DNA of 64,000 nucleotides, from contig NZ_KB911459.1 of NCBI RefSeq assembly GCF_000383475.1, forward strand, positions 448,467 to 512,466, in the 5' to 3' direction. A program made the position numbers and the translations under genes. Within the stretch, counting starts at the first letter, position 1. Each line of letters begins with the position of its first letter. Shown piece by piece: positions 34,021-42,178 of the stretch. The notes below the pieces were generated by a model. The model saw only the letters and a program-made list of their open reading frames with translations. It was not told where the DNA came from and made no database searches. This DNA comes from Microbacterium sp. 11MF. GTDB taxonomy: Bacteria; Actinomycetota; Actinomycetes; Actinomycetales; Microbacteriaceae.

Positions 34021-34383
34021 ATGGCGACGACTCTCGGCCCCACTGGCTTCTGGATCCTCACGGCGCTCGCCGGGGGGCGGCGGCACGGCTACGACATCCT
34101 GCGCGAGGTGGATGCGGCCTCATCGGGGCGCGCCGCGATGAAGGTCACGACCCTCTACGCCGCCCTCGAGCGTCTCGAGCGCGACGGACTGATCCGAGCC
34201 GACGGCGAGGAGGTCGTCGGTGGTCGCGCCCGGCGGTATTTCGCGATCCAGGATGCCGGCGGTGCGGCGCTCGAGGCGGAGGTCGCGGCGCTCGAGCATC
34301 AGGCTCGCGTGGCGCGGGAGCGGCTGCGCGCCGCAGGCCGGCCCGCAGTCCAGCCGGGCTTCGGTCGGACGGCGATCGCGTGA
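34021..34383 (+). CDS. PadR-family transcriptional regulator
   Basis: 120 residues: a winged helix with FWILTALAGGRRHGYDILRE and TLYAALERLERDGLIRADGE, then a short helical dimerisation arm. PadR genes are commonly coupled to a membrane protein that responds to membrane stress or drugs; here the next gene overlaps by GTGA. A TATGAA box lies 6 nt before the ATG, so the mRNA may be leaderless. Confidence 0.9.
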   Translation: MATTLGPTGFWILTALAGGRRHGYDILREVDAASSGRAAMKVTTLYAALERLERDGLIRADGEEVVGGRARRYFAIQDAGGAALEAEVAALEHQARVARERLRAAGRPAVQPGFGRTAIA

Positions 34384-35756
34384 GCGGGCTCGACGACCGC
34401 CCGTTCCGTCGCCTGCTGGCCTGGTATCCGCGCTCGTGGCGCCGTGATCACGGCGACGTGCTCGTCGCGATGATGCTCGACGACGCCGAGCGCACCGGGC
34501 GTTCCGGTCCCTCCGGCGCCGAGAGGCGAGCCGCGATCATCCACGGCCTCGGATCGCGGCTCGGCGCCACGGCGGCCATCATCACGGCATCTCTCGCCGT
34601 CCTCGCGACCGCCGTCGGACAGGTCGGCCTGCTGTTCTTCACGGGCGGCGGACCGGCCATCCATGAGCCGGTGCTCTTCGTCATGACCGGTGTGGCGCCC
34701 GCGCTGACGGGTGTCGCTCTCGTCGCCCTGCTGCGGGCGGTTGCGCTCCTCGGGGACGGAGCCGCGGTGACCGCGACGGCGTGCCTCGCCGTCGCCGGCG
34801 TCTGCAGCGGGTTCGGGGGGATCGCATGGAGTCAGGGCTTCGATGCGGCGGACGCCGGTCTGCCGCAGACGGGCTTGGCGGCGATGACGTTGCCGCTCGC
34901 CGGTGCGGGCGTCCTGCTGACGATGGTCGCGTTCGCGCTGCTCGTCGCCCCCGCCCTCCGGCGAGCGGGGCTCGGACCTGCGGCCCGTGTCCTCGCGATC
35001 GTGGTGGCGATCATCGCCGCCCCGGTCACAGGGGCGCTCGTCTTCCTCTCGCCCGGGACCACGGCGGTCGTGGCGATCGTCGTGCTCGTCGTCGCAGCCC
35101 TGCCTCGCGTTCGGGGCGTGCGACGTGCTGCACCCGCCGTCGGCGCACCGGCGCCCACGCCTCGCGCGCCGCGCTCCTCGGCGGGTGGGGCCGCTCTCAG
35201 CCGCGCCTTCGCCGGCATCGCCCTCGCCGGTGGTGCGGTGGGCCTGGCATGGGCGTTCGCCGGAGCCGACTGGTCTCCCACGGCGCGAGGCGACGACACG
35301 GTGGCGATGCGGGAGGGCATCGTCATCCTCGCCGTCAGCATGATCCCCGCTCTGATCGCCCTCGGCGTCGTGCTGGACCGTTCGCGGCGGCGCGCCGGTC
35401 GCGATGTCTGGATCCCGGTGGCCGCCGCCGCTGCGGGGTTCGCCGCGACCGCCACGGACTACCTGGTCTCCGACGGGAACGGCTCCCTCACGATCGCGTG
35501 GGTGGGCGCGGCAGCGGCGATCGGTCTCGCACTCGCCTGGTGGGTGGTCGTGCGGATGCCGCTGAGCACGGGACACGGCTCCGCCACCGGCATCCGTATC
35601 GGCGTCGGTCTCGGGATCATGCTCGCCTACACGCTCGTCCTCGGCCTGACCCTCACGCCGATGCTCGCCTTCGCGGCTCCCGTGCTGGCGCTCGTCGTCC
35701 TGGTCCTGCCGTGGCGTCGACGCTCGCGGGCGGCGATACCCGGTGTTCCGGCCTGA
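34380..35756 (+). CDS. PadR-associated polytopic membrane protein
   Basis: 458 residues. The cytoplasmic N-terminus has LLAWYPRSWRRDHGDVLVAM, the YP-x-x-WR pattern often found in membrane proteins encoded after PadR genes; about 12 hydrophobic helices follow, in two blocks separated by a Pro/Arg-rich loop near 250. No transport motif is recognisable. Translationally coupled to padR; function unknown. Confidence 0.75.
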   Translation: MSGLDDRPFRRLLAWYPRSWRRDHGDVLVAMMLDDAERTGRSGPSGAERRAAIIHGLGSRLGATAAIITASLAVLATAVGQVGLLFFTGGGPAIHEPVLFVMTGVAPALTGVALVALLRAVALLGDGAAVTATACLAVAGVCSGFGGIAWSQGFDAADAGLPQTGLAAMTLPLAGAGVLLTMVAFALLVAPALRRAGLGPAARVLAIVVAIIAAPVTGALVFLSPGTTAVVAIVVLVVAALPRVRGVRRAAPAVGAPAPTPRAPRSSAGGAALSRAFAGIALAGGAVGLAWAFAGADWSPTARGDDTVAMREGIVILAVSMIPALIALGVVLDRSRRRAGRDVWIPVAAAAAGFAATATDYLVSDGNGSLTIAWVGAAAAIGLALAWWVVVRMPLSTGHGSATGIRIGVGLGIMLAYTLVLGLTLTPMLAFAAPVLALVVLVLPWRRRSRAAIPGVPA

Positions 35757-35760
35757 GCGA

Positions 35761-35788
35761 CCCGGGACCCGCCGCAGCGGGCCCCGGG
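35761..35788. terminator. Bidirectional hairpin terminator
   Basis: CCCGGG-A-CCCGC, loop CGCA, GCGGG-C-CCCGGG: an 11-bp stem with one A-C mismatch, between two convergent genes. No T-tract. Confidence 0.55.
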
Positions 35789-35795
35789 CGCGCGC

Positions 35796-36869
35796 TCAGA
35801 CGCTCGCGGGGACGCGGGCGCCGATCGACAGGCGCTCGGCCGCGTAGGCCTCGGCCGCCTCGAGCGGGGTGACCCCGCGGGCGGCGGCATCGTCGAAAAG
35901 GCGCCGCAGCGTGTCGCCGATGCCGTCGATGCGGGTCGCGATCTCCTCGCGGTGCCCGGGCGTGCGCGCCTCGACGTCGAGGTAGATGACACCGCCCGCG
36001 TTCGCGACGAAGTCGGGTGCGTACAGGATGCCGCGATCCGCGAGTCGCACGGCGCCGGAGCGTTCGGCGAGCGGGTTGTTCGCGGGACCGCAGACCGCGG
36101 TCGCCGCGAGGGCGTCGATGACCTCGTCAGTGAGGACGCCGCCGATGCCGGCGGGCACGAACACGTCGGCGGGCACGAGGTGCTCGGTGCCCGGCTCGAC
36201 CCACGTCGCGCCGAGCTCGGCGGCGAGCGACATCTTCGCAGGGTTGACGTCGGTCACGGTGAGGATCGCGCCCTCACCCGACAGCCGGACGGCGAGGCGA
36301 CTGCCGACCTGGCCGAGTCCCGAGATCGTGATGCGGCGACCGGCGACATCGGGCGAACCCGCGACGCGCTCGAGGGTCGCGCGGAGCGCCGCGTAGACAC
36401 CGCGGCTCGTGGGGCCGGCGGGCTCCCCCGATCCGCCCACCGAATCCGGGAGACCCACGACGTGCGCAGTGCGCTCGCTGACGACGAGCATGTCGTCGGT
36501 CGTCGATCCCACGTCCTCCGCCGTCCGGTACTGGCCGCCGAACGACTCGACGGCGTCGCCGAGGTCCAGGAACGCCGCCCGGCGCCGATCGTCGTCGAGG
36601 GTGTCCGCCTCGCTCAGGGCGATGACGGACTTGCCGCCCCCGGCATCCAATCCCGCCGTCGCGTTCTTCAGCGTCATCGCCGCCGACAGGCGCAGAGCGT
36701 CGCCCATGGCGTCGGACCAATGCGGGTAACGCCACAGGCGCGCGCCGCCGAGAGCGGGGCCGAGCGTCGACGAGTGCAGGGCGACGGTGACGACGAGGCC
36801 GCTTCGCCGGCCCGTGATCACCTCCACGCGCTCGTGGGTGAAATCGGGCAGGGGCAGAGAATGCGTCAT
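35796..36869 (-). CDS. Leucine/valine/phenylalanine-type amino-acid dehydrogenase
   Basis: 357 residues, NAD-dependent oxidative deaminase of branched-chain or aromatic amino acids. The two active-site lysines are Lys68 (MTLKNATAGL) and Lys80 (DAGGGKSVI), at the same numbering as in Bacillus leucine dehydrogenase; TAEDVGSTTDDM and the NAD motif SGLGQVGSRLAVRL are also present. ATG at 36869 with AAGGA upstream; the longer open frame lacks similarity. Monocistronic by position. Confidence 0.92.
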   Translation of the reverse strand: MTHSLPLPDFTHERVEVITGRRSGLVVTVALHSSTLGPALGGARLWRYPHWSDAMGDALRLSAAMTLKNATAGLDAGGGKSVIALSEADTLDDDRRRAAFLDLGDAVESFGGQYRTAEDVGSTTDDMLVVSERTAHVVGLPDSVGGSGEPAGPTSRGVYAALRATLERVAGSPDVAGRRITISGLGQVGSRLAVRLSGEGAILTVTDVNPAKMSLAAELGATWVEPGTEHLVPADVFVPAGIGGVLTDEVIDALAATAVCGPANNPLAERSGAVRLADRGILYAPDFVANAGGVIYLDVEARTPGHREEIATRIDGIGDTLRRLFDDAAARGVTPLEAAEAYAAERLSIGARVPASV

Positions 36870-36965
36870 CGCGATCCTTGTCGACGGGCCTTGTGGGCAC
36901 TGCGGTGCGAATGCCGCCGATCTGCGGCATCCGTCATCATTCTGCCTCGCATATCGGCCGCCGCC

Positions 36966-36971
36966 TAGGCT
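36966..36971 (+). promoter_or_regulatory. -10 element of leaderless methyltransferase promoter
   Basis: TAGGCT followed by 7 nt and the ATG at 36979. Confidence 0.5.
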
Positions 36972-36978
36972 GTGGCCC

Positions 36979-37782
36979 ATGCAGACCGAACGCTATTCCC
37001 ACGGCCATCACGAGAGCGTCCTGCGGGCGCACAGCTGGCGGACGGCGGAGAATTCGGTCGGGTACCTGTTGCCGCATCTTCGCACCGGCGCGTCCCTCCT
37101 CGACGTCGGATCGGGCCCGGGCACGATCACGGTCGACCTCGCGCGCCGGCTCGATCCCGGTCGGGTCGTCGGCCTCGACTCCTCGGCGGAGGTCGTCGCA
37201 CAGGCGCAGGCCCACGCCGCCGCCGAAGGCGTCACGAACGTCTCCTTCGAGACGGCGGACGCCTACGCCGTCGACGCCCCGGACGGCTCCTTCGACATCG
37301 TCCACACGCACCAGCTCCTGCAGCACCTCGGCCGGCCCGTCGATGCCCTGCGCGAATTCCGTCGCCTCGCCGGGCAGGGCGGCCTCGTCGCAGCGCGCGA
37401 CGTGGACTACGCGGGCATCATCATCCACCCGCACGTCCCCGCGCTCGACGAGTGGCTCGACCTGCTGCTGCGCATCGGTCGTAACAATGGGGGCGAGCCG
37501 GCTGCGGGGCGGCGCCTCAAGGCGTGGGCCCGCCAGGCGGGGTTCACCGACGTCGCCGTGAGCGCGTCGACGTGGCTGTTCGAGACCGACGAGCAGCGCG
37601 CGTGGTGGGGCGGGTCGTGGGCCGATCGCGCCCTGCACTCCTCGTACGCCGAACACGCCGTCGAGCAGGGCCTCGCCGACCGGGCCGACCTCGAGCGGAT
37701 CTCGGCCGGGTGGCGCGAGTGGGCCGCGGCTCCCGACGGCTGGCTGCTCATGCCGCACGGCGAGATCCTCGCGCGGGGCTGA
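36979..37782 (+). CDS. SAM-dependent methyltransferase (class I)
   Basis: 267 residues. Motif I is LLDVGSGPGTITVDLA (about 41-56), the acidic ribose-binding residue lies in VVGLDSS, and FDIVHTHQLLQHLGRP is the UbiE-like motif III region. Substrate is not evident. Encoded as the first of two closely spaced genes, divergent from the amino-acid dehydrogenase. Confidence 0.88.
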   Translation: MQTERYSHGHHESVLRAHSWRTAENSVGYLLPHLRTGASLLDVGSGPGTITVDLARRLDPGRVVGLDSSAEVVAQAQAHAAAEGVTNVSFETADAYAVDAPDGSFDIVHTHQLLQHLGRPVDALREFRRLAGQGGLVAARDVDYAGIIIHPHVPALDEWLDLLLRIGRNNGGEPAAGRRLKAWARQAGFTDVAVSASTWLFETDEQRAWWGGSWADRALHSSYAEHAVEQGLADRADLERISAGWREWAAAPDGWLLMPHGEILARG

Positions 37783-37785
37783 GCG

Positions 37786-38262
37786 GTGACGGAGAATCTC
37801 AGCACACGCAGTCGCCTCGTCCACGACGCGCTGCGCGCAGCCGGCATCCCGGGCGAGATCGTCGTGCTGCCCGACGCGGCCTCGACCGCGGTGCTCGCGG
37901 CCGACGCCCTGGGCGTGGAGGTCGGCGCGATCGCGAACAGCCTCGTGTTCCAGTGCGACGGGCGGCCGCTGCTGGTGATGACCAGCGGGGCCCACCGCGT
38001 CGACACCGCAGCCCTCGCCGCACGGATCGGGCGAGGCAAGATCAGCCGCGCGACCCCGGAGCAGGTGCGCGAGGCGACGGGCCAGGCCATCGGCGGGGTC
38101 GCCCCCACCGGCCATCCGGCTCCCCTCGAGACGCTCGTCGACGAGGACCTCGCCGGCTACCCCGAGATCTGGGCGGCCGGTGGCACCCCGCACACCGTCT
38201 TCCCGATGACGTTCGATGAGCTCGTGCGGCTCACCGGCGGACGGGTCGTCTCGGTCGTCTGA
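37786..38262 (+). CDS. YbaK/EbsC-family aminoacyl-tRNA deacylase
   Basis: 158 residues. Free-standing trans-editing domain that hydrolyses mischarged tRNA, such as Cys-tRNA-Pro. The signature ALGVEVGAIANSLVFQCDGR and the lysine in RIGRGKISRATPEQV, followed by GGVAPTGH, match YbaK/ProX-like proteins. GTG start 3 nt after the methyltransferase stop, so co-translated. Confidence 0.9.
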   Translation: MTENLSTRSRLVHDALRAAGIPGEIVVLPDAASTAVLAADALGVEVGAIANSLVFQCDGRPLLVMTSGAHRVDTAALAARIGRGKISRATPEQVREATGQAIGGVAPTGHPAPLETLVDEDLAGYPEIWAAGGTPHTVFPMTFDELVRLTGGRVVSVV

Positions 38263-38269
38263 CGCGTGC

Positions 38270-38614
38270 TCAGGTGTGGATGAGCTCACGCCAGTTCAGG
38301 GGCACCCGGCCGCGCGGGCCGGGAGCGGGCTGATCGGCGGGGTGGCTGGTGGGCTCGGCGAGTTCGGGGCCGGTGAACATGGTCTCGTCGACGTAGTCCC
38401 AGAACCAGTCCTCGCCGGGCTCGAAGCTCTGCACGAGGCGGTGCCCGGTCTCGCGGAAGTGCGCTGTGGCGTGCTGGCCGGGTGACGTGTCGCAGCATCC
38501 GACGTGTCCGCACGCCGCGCAGCGGCGCAGGTGCACCCAGAACCCGTCCTGCTGATCGCACTCGGCGCAGCCCGCGCCCGAGGGGGCGACGTTGGTGTCG
38601 ATGTCGGAGCTCAT
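38270..38614 (-). CDS. UBP-type zinc finger protein
   Basis: 114 residues, nearly all a zf-UBP domain: CAECDQQDGFWVHLRRCAAC, then GHVGCCDTSPGQHATAHF and HRLVQSFEPGEDWFWDYVDE. Bacterial members occur next to or fused with thioredoxin-reductase-like flavoproteins, as here (17 nt downstream). The zinc sites are complete; biochemical role unknown. GAGG 6 nt before the ATG. Confidence 0.88.
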   Translation of the reverse strand: MSSDIDTNVAPSGAGCAECDQQDGFWVHLRRCAACGHVGCCDTSPGQHATAHFRETGHRLVQSFEPGEDWFWDYVDETMFTGPELAEPTSHPADQPAPGPRGRVPLNWRELIHT

Positions 38615-38631
38615 CTCATCCTCTCGATGGG

Positions 38632-40278
38632 TCAGTAGGCCAGGGCGCGGTGCACCGAGGCGACAGCGCTCGATCCTTCGCCGACGGCCGCGGCGACGCG
38701 CTTCATCGATCCGCGACGCACGTCGCCCGCAGCGAACACGCGCGGCGCTGACGTCTCGAACGGGAACGGCTCGCGCCCGAGGTCGCGCCACTGCGCGATG
38801 GGCTGCACGGCCACGTCGGTGCCGGTGCGGATGAAGCCGTCGGTGTCGCGGTCGATGGCGGGCAGCCACGACGTCGCCGGGTCCGCCCCGATGAAGCAGA
38901 ACAGCCCGCGCGCGTCGACGGCCCCGGCGGAGTCGATCGTGACGGACTCCAGGGTGCCGTTCCCGTCGAGGGCGGTGACCTGGGATGCCGTGTGCACCCG
39001 CACGCGCGGATCCTCGGCGAGCCGGTCGGCGAGGTAGCTGGACATCCGGGTGCGGAGGTCCGTGCCGCGGATGACGAGGTGCACGGGGGAGCCGTGGGCC
39101 GCGAGGTAGAGCGCGGCCTGCCCGGCGGAGTTCGCGCCGCCGACCACGACGACCGGCTTGTTCTGCACCTGGCGGAGCTCGAGCGGGGTCGCGGCGTAGT
39201 AGACGCCGGAGCGCTCGAAGTCCTCCCACCGGTCGAGGGCGAGACGACGGTAGGCCGCCCCCGAGGTGACGATGGCGCTCCGCGCGCGGATGACGCGGTC
39301 GTCGGAGAGAGTGACGTCGAGCAGGTCCGGGCCGACCTGTGCGAGCGCGACCGCCTCGCACGGTGCGTACACGCGGACGCCGAACTTCAGCGCCTGCAGG
39401 ACAGCCTGACCGATGAGATCGCCGCCGCTCACGCCGAAGGGGAACCCGAGGAAGTTCTCGATGCGCGAGGTGGATGCCGCCTGCCCGCCCGGCGCGACGG
39501 CGTCGAGCAGCACGGTGCTCAGCCCCTCGGAGGCGCCGTAGATGGCGGCCGCGAGTCCGGCCGGTCCGCCGCCGACCACGACGAGGTCGACGATCTCATC
39601 GGACTCGGCCCGGTAGCTGAGACCGAGGCGTTCCGCGACGAGTCCCGGGGTCGCCCGGGGGATCGGCTCGCCCTGGACGTAGGCGACCGGCAGGTCCTCG
39701 GCGGCGACCTCGTGCACGTCGAGCGTGTCGAGGTCGCCGGGTGCGAGGGCCACGGCCTTGTGGACGAGGTCGAGCCGTTCGGCGAAGCGCCGGAGCGACA
39801 GGAAGTCGTTCGAGGTCGTCGTGCCGACGAATTTCAGCGTCATCGCGGCGGGGCCGGTCCGGAGCGACTCGCGCCGCGCCCACAGCGCATGCAGGATGAG
39901 GTCGCAGAGCTCGTCGTCCTCGCTCATGATCTCGCGGAGTGCCGCCCGCGAGAGGCGGTGCACGCGGCCGGCTTTCGTCACCCGGGCCGACAGGAACGCG
40001 CTCTGACCGTTCAGGATGCCGAGCTCGCCGGCGAACCGCCCCGGACCGACCGTCGTGATGACCGCTTCGCCGATCCAGCGGAGCGCGTCGCGGACGATCT
40101 CGACCTCTCCCGACTCGACGAAGATCAGGTCGTAGCCCGCCTCGCCGGTGCGGAAGACGTAGTCGCCGACCTCGACGTCCTGCGGGACGGCGGCCGACAC
40201 TAGTCGGCGCCAATGCACGTCGGAGAGGTCGGGCGACATCATCGCGTCCATGATCATGGGAGCGTTTTCTTGCGCCAT
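38632..40278 (-). CDS. Flavoprotein with N-terminal cyclic-nucleotide-binding domain (thioredoxin-reductase-like, no CxxC)
   Basis: 548 residues in three parts: a cNMP-binding domain (about 15-130, with GRFAGELGILNGQSAFL), a thioredoxin-like linker (about 140-215, MTLKFVGTTTSNDF), and a thioredoxin-reductase-like module with FAD motif VVVGGGPAGLAAAIYG and NADPH motif VVVVGGANSAGQAAL. The redox-active CAxCDG motif of true thioredoxin reductase is replaced by YYAATPLEL, so electron transfer must end elsewhere. ATG at 40278 is chosen because a TAGGTT box lies 7 nt upstream; a TTG three codons earlier is unlikely. Confidence 0.88.
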   Translation of the reverse strand: MAQENAPMIMDAMMSPDLSDVHWRRLVSAAVPQDVEVGDYVFRTGEAGYDLIFVESGEVEIVRDALRWIGEAVITTVGPGRFAGELGILNGQSAFLSARVTKAGRVHRLSRAALREIMSEDDELCDLILHALWARRESLRTGPAAMTLKFVGTTTSNDFLSLRRFAERLDLVHKAVALAPGDLDTLDVHEVAAEDLPVAYVQGEPIPRATPGLVAERLGLSYRAESDEIVDLVVVGGGPAGLAAAIYGASEGLSTVLLDAVAPGGQAASTSRIENFLGFPFGVSGGDLIGQAVLQALKFGVRVYAPCEAVALAQVGPDLLDVTLSDDRVIRARSAIVTSGAAYRRLALDRWEDFERSGVYYAATPLELRQVQNKPVVVVGGANSAGQAALYLAAHGSPVHLVIRGTDLRTRMSSYLADRLAEDPRVRVHTASQVTALDGNGTLESVTIDSAGAVDARGLFCFIGADPATSWLPAIDRDTDGFIRTGTDVAVQPIAQWRDLGREPFPFETSAPRVFAAGDVRRGSMKRVAAAVGEGSSAVASVHRALAY

Positions 40279-40285
40279 GGCGCCC

Positions 40286-40291
40286 AACCTA
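40286..40291 (-). promoter_or_regulatory. -10 element of leaderless flavoprotein promoter
   Basis: TAGGTT on the minus strand, 7 nt before the ATG at 40278, overlapping the last codons of nhaA. Confidence 0.45.
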
Positions 40292-42121
40292 TCGACCCGC
40301 GGGCGAGACCGGTGCGTCGGATTCCGATTGCAGTGCCCGGATGAGCGACTGCGCGTCGTACGGGCCGGTGTGACGGCGGCCGTTGACGAAGAAGGTCGGC
40401 ACCGAATGGATGTTCATCGCCTCGGCGTCGAACATGTCGTCGCGGACGCGACTCGCCACGTCGGGCGCGGTGAGATCGCGCTCGAACCTCGGCACGTCGA
40501 GTCCGAGACGCGCGGCCAGACGCACGATGTCGGACGGCAGCTGGTTGTCCTGGTCGGCGAACAGCCCCCGCTCGAACTCGAAGAACTTGCCTTGCTTCGC
40601 CGCCGCCTCCGATGCCTCCGCCCCGGCGAGGGCGTTGGGGTGCTGCACAGTGAGGGGGGCGTGCCGCCACACGTAGCGGAGGTTCGGTCCGAGCTCGTCC
40701 ATCACTTCTTGGATCGACCCGGACGCCTTCAGGCAGAACCCGCACTGGAAGTCGCCGTACTCGACGATCTCGAAGGGAGCGTCGGCGGACCCGAAGATGT
40801 GGTCCCGGCGCGGGTCGACGGGACGCACGAGCGTCTGTCCGACCTCCTCCTCGGGGCTCCGGGCGTCAGCGATCCGGAACAGGAGCGCGCCGAGGCCCAG
40901 GGCGATGACGGATGCCGCGAGCACCCCCACCCGCGCCTGGTTCTGCGCGTCGGGGTCCTCGATCGCCAGGTCGATGATGAAGAGCGAGATGGTGAAGCCG
41001 ATGCCGGCGAGGGCCGCGCCACCGCCGATGCGGTCGAGGGAGAGTCCCGGACCGAAGTCGCCGATCTTGAGGGCTTTGAGGACGGCGGTCGACCCCCAGA
41101 TGCCCGCGAGCTTTCCGACGACGAGACCGACCACGACGCCCCACGTGAGAGGGGAGGTCGCGGCGGCGGCCAGGATGTCGGGGCTGAGCGAGACGCCCGC
41201 GTTCGCGAGGGCGAACAGCGGCAGGATGACGTATGCGACGTACGGCGCGTACGCGGTCTGCAGGCGTTCGTTGATCGAGATCGACTCGCGCAGGCTGTTC
41301 GCCGCGGCCCGGGCGTACTCGGTGCTCGGCGACTGCCGGAACGTGCGCGCGAGCTCGAGCGCATGCTCGACGTCGCGGCGGTCGGGCCGATAGACCGGCA
41401 CGAGCAGCGCGATCGCGACGCCGGCGAGGGTGGGGTGCACGCCCGAGGCCAGGAATGCGAGCCACACGATGACGGCCAGGGTGGCGTAGATCGGTCCGCG
41501 TCCGCCGCGCAGGTAGCGGACGAGGTAGACGCCGACGAGGCCCACCGCGGCGATCAGGAGCGGCATCGGTGTGAACGTCTCGGTGTAGACGAGGGCGATG
41601 ATGCTGAGCGCCCCGATGTCGTCCACGACGGCGAGGGCGAGGAGGAACACCCGCAGGCGTCCCGACCCGCGCGGCCCGATGAGCGCAAGGGCGCCCACGA
41701 GGAAGGCCGTGTCGGTCGAGATGACGACACCCCAGGCATCCGCGTTCCCGCTCGGGCCGGCGATGAGGACGAACAGGAGGGCGGGCAGGGCGAGTCCGGC
41801 GACGGCGGCGATCACGGGGACGACGGCGCGCGACCAGCTGGTCAGCTCGCCGATCGCGAACTCCCGCCTCACCTCGAGCCCGACGGTGAAGAAGAAGATC
41901 GCCATCAGCGCGTCGTTGACGAGCGCGTGCAGCGTGAAGTCGAGGTGGATGTCGCCCAGCCCGATCATCAGGTGGGTGTCCCAGAATCCGGCGTAGGTCT
42001 CGGAGGAGATGTTCGCCCACACGACGGCGGCGACGGTCGCGAGCAGCAGCAGGAGCGCGCCCATCCGGGTGCGGCCCATCCTGCCCACGTGGTCCGCGAT
42101 CGAGGCGAGTTTCTGCGGCAT
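40289..42121 (-). CDS. nhaA: NhaA Na+/H+ antiporter fused to a DsbA-like domain
   Basis: 610 residues. Residues 1-420 are a complete NhaA antiporter: GLEVRREFAIGEL, STDTAFLVGALALIG, the ion-binding Asp pair at 167-168 (LAVVDDIGAL), and LAGIGFTISLFI. Residues 440-605 are a DsbA/thioredoxin-fold domain with redox motif Cys460-Gly-Phe-Cys463 and cis-proline SVPTFFVNG. Such fusions are known in actinobacteria. The antiporter exports sodium or protons; the thiol domain may couple activity to redox state (inference). GGAGG precedes the ATG. Confidence 0.93.
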   Translation of the reverse strand: MPQKLASIADHVGRMGRTRMGALLLLLATVAAVVWANISSETYAGFWDTHLMIGLGDIHLDFTLHALVNDALMAIFFFTVGLEVRREFAIGELTSWSRAVVPVIAAVAGLALPALLFVLIAGPSGNADAWGVVISTDTAFLVGALALIGPRGSGRLRVFLLALAVVDDIGALSIIALVYTETFTPMPLLIAAVGLVGVYLVRYLRGGRGPIYATLAVIVWLAFLASGVHPTLAGVAIALLVPVYRPDRRDVEHALELARTFRQSPSTEYARAAANSLRESISINERLQTAYAPYVAYVILPLFALANAGVSLSPDILAAAATSPLTWGVVVGLVVGKLAGIWGSTAVLKALKIGDFGPGLSLDRIGGGAALAGIGFTISLFIIDLAIEDPDAQNQARVGVLAASVIALGLGALLFRIADARSPEEEVGQTLVRPVDPRRDHIFGSADAPFEIVEYGDFQCGFCLKASGSIQEVMDELGPNLRYVWRHAPLTVQHPNALAGAEASEAAAKQGKFFEFERGLFADQDNQLPSDIVRLAARLGLDVPRFERDLTAPDVASRVRDDMFDAEAMNIHSVPTFFVNGRRHTGPYDAQSLIRALQSESDAPVSPAGR

Positions 42122-42178
42122 GCATCCTCCGGGATGGGTCGAGTCGGAAGTCAGTCTCCACCCACCGGCGGGGTTCTG

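Noticed and set aside
40279..40287. TTG at 40287 as start of the cNMP-domain flavoprotein
   Set aside because: The -10 box would overlap the codon, and an ATG with the usual 7-nt distance follows three codons later.
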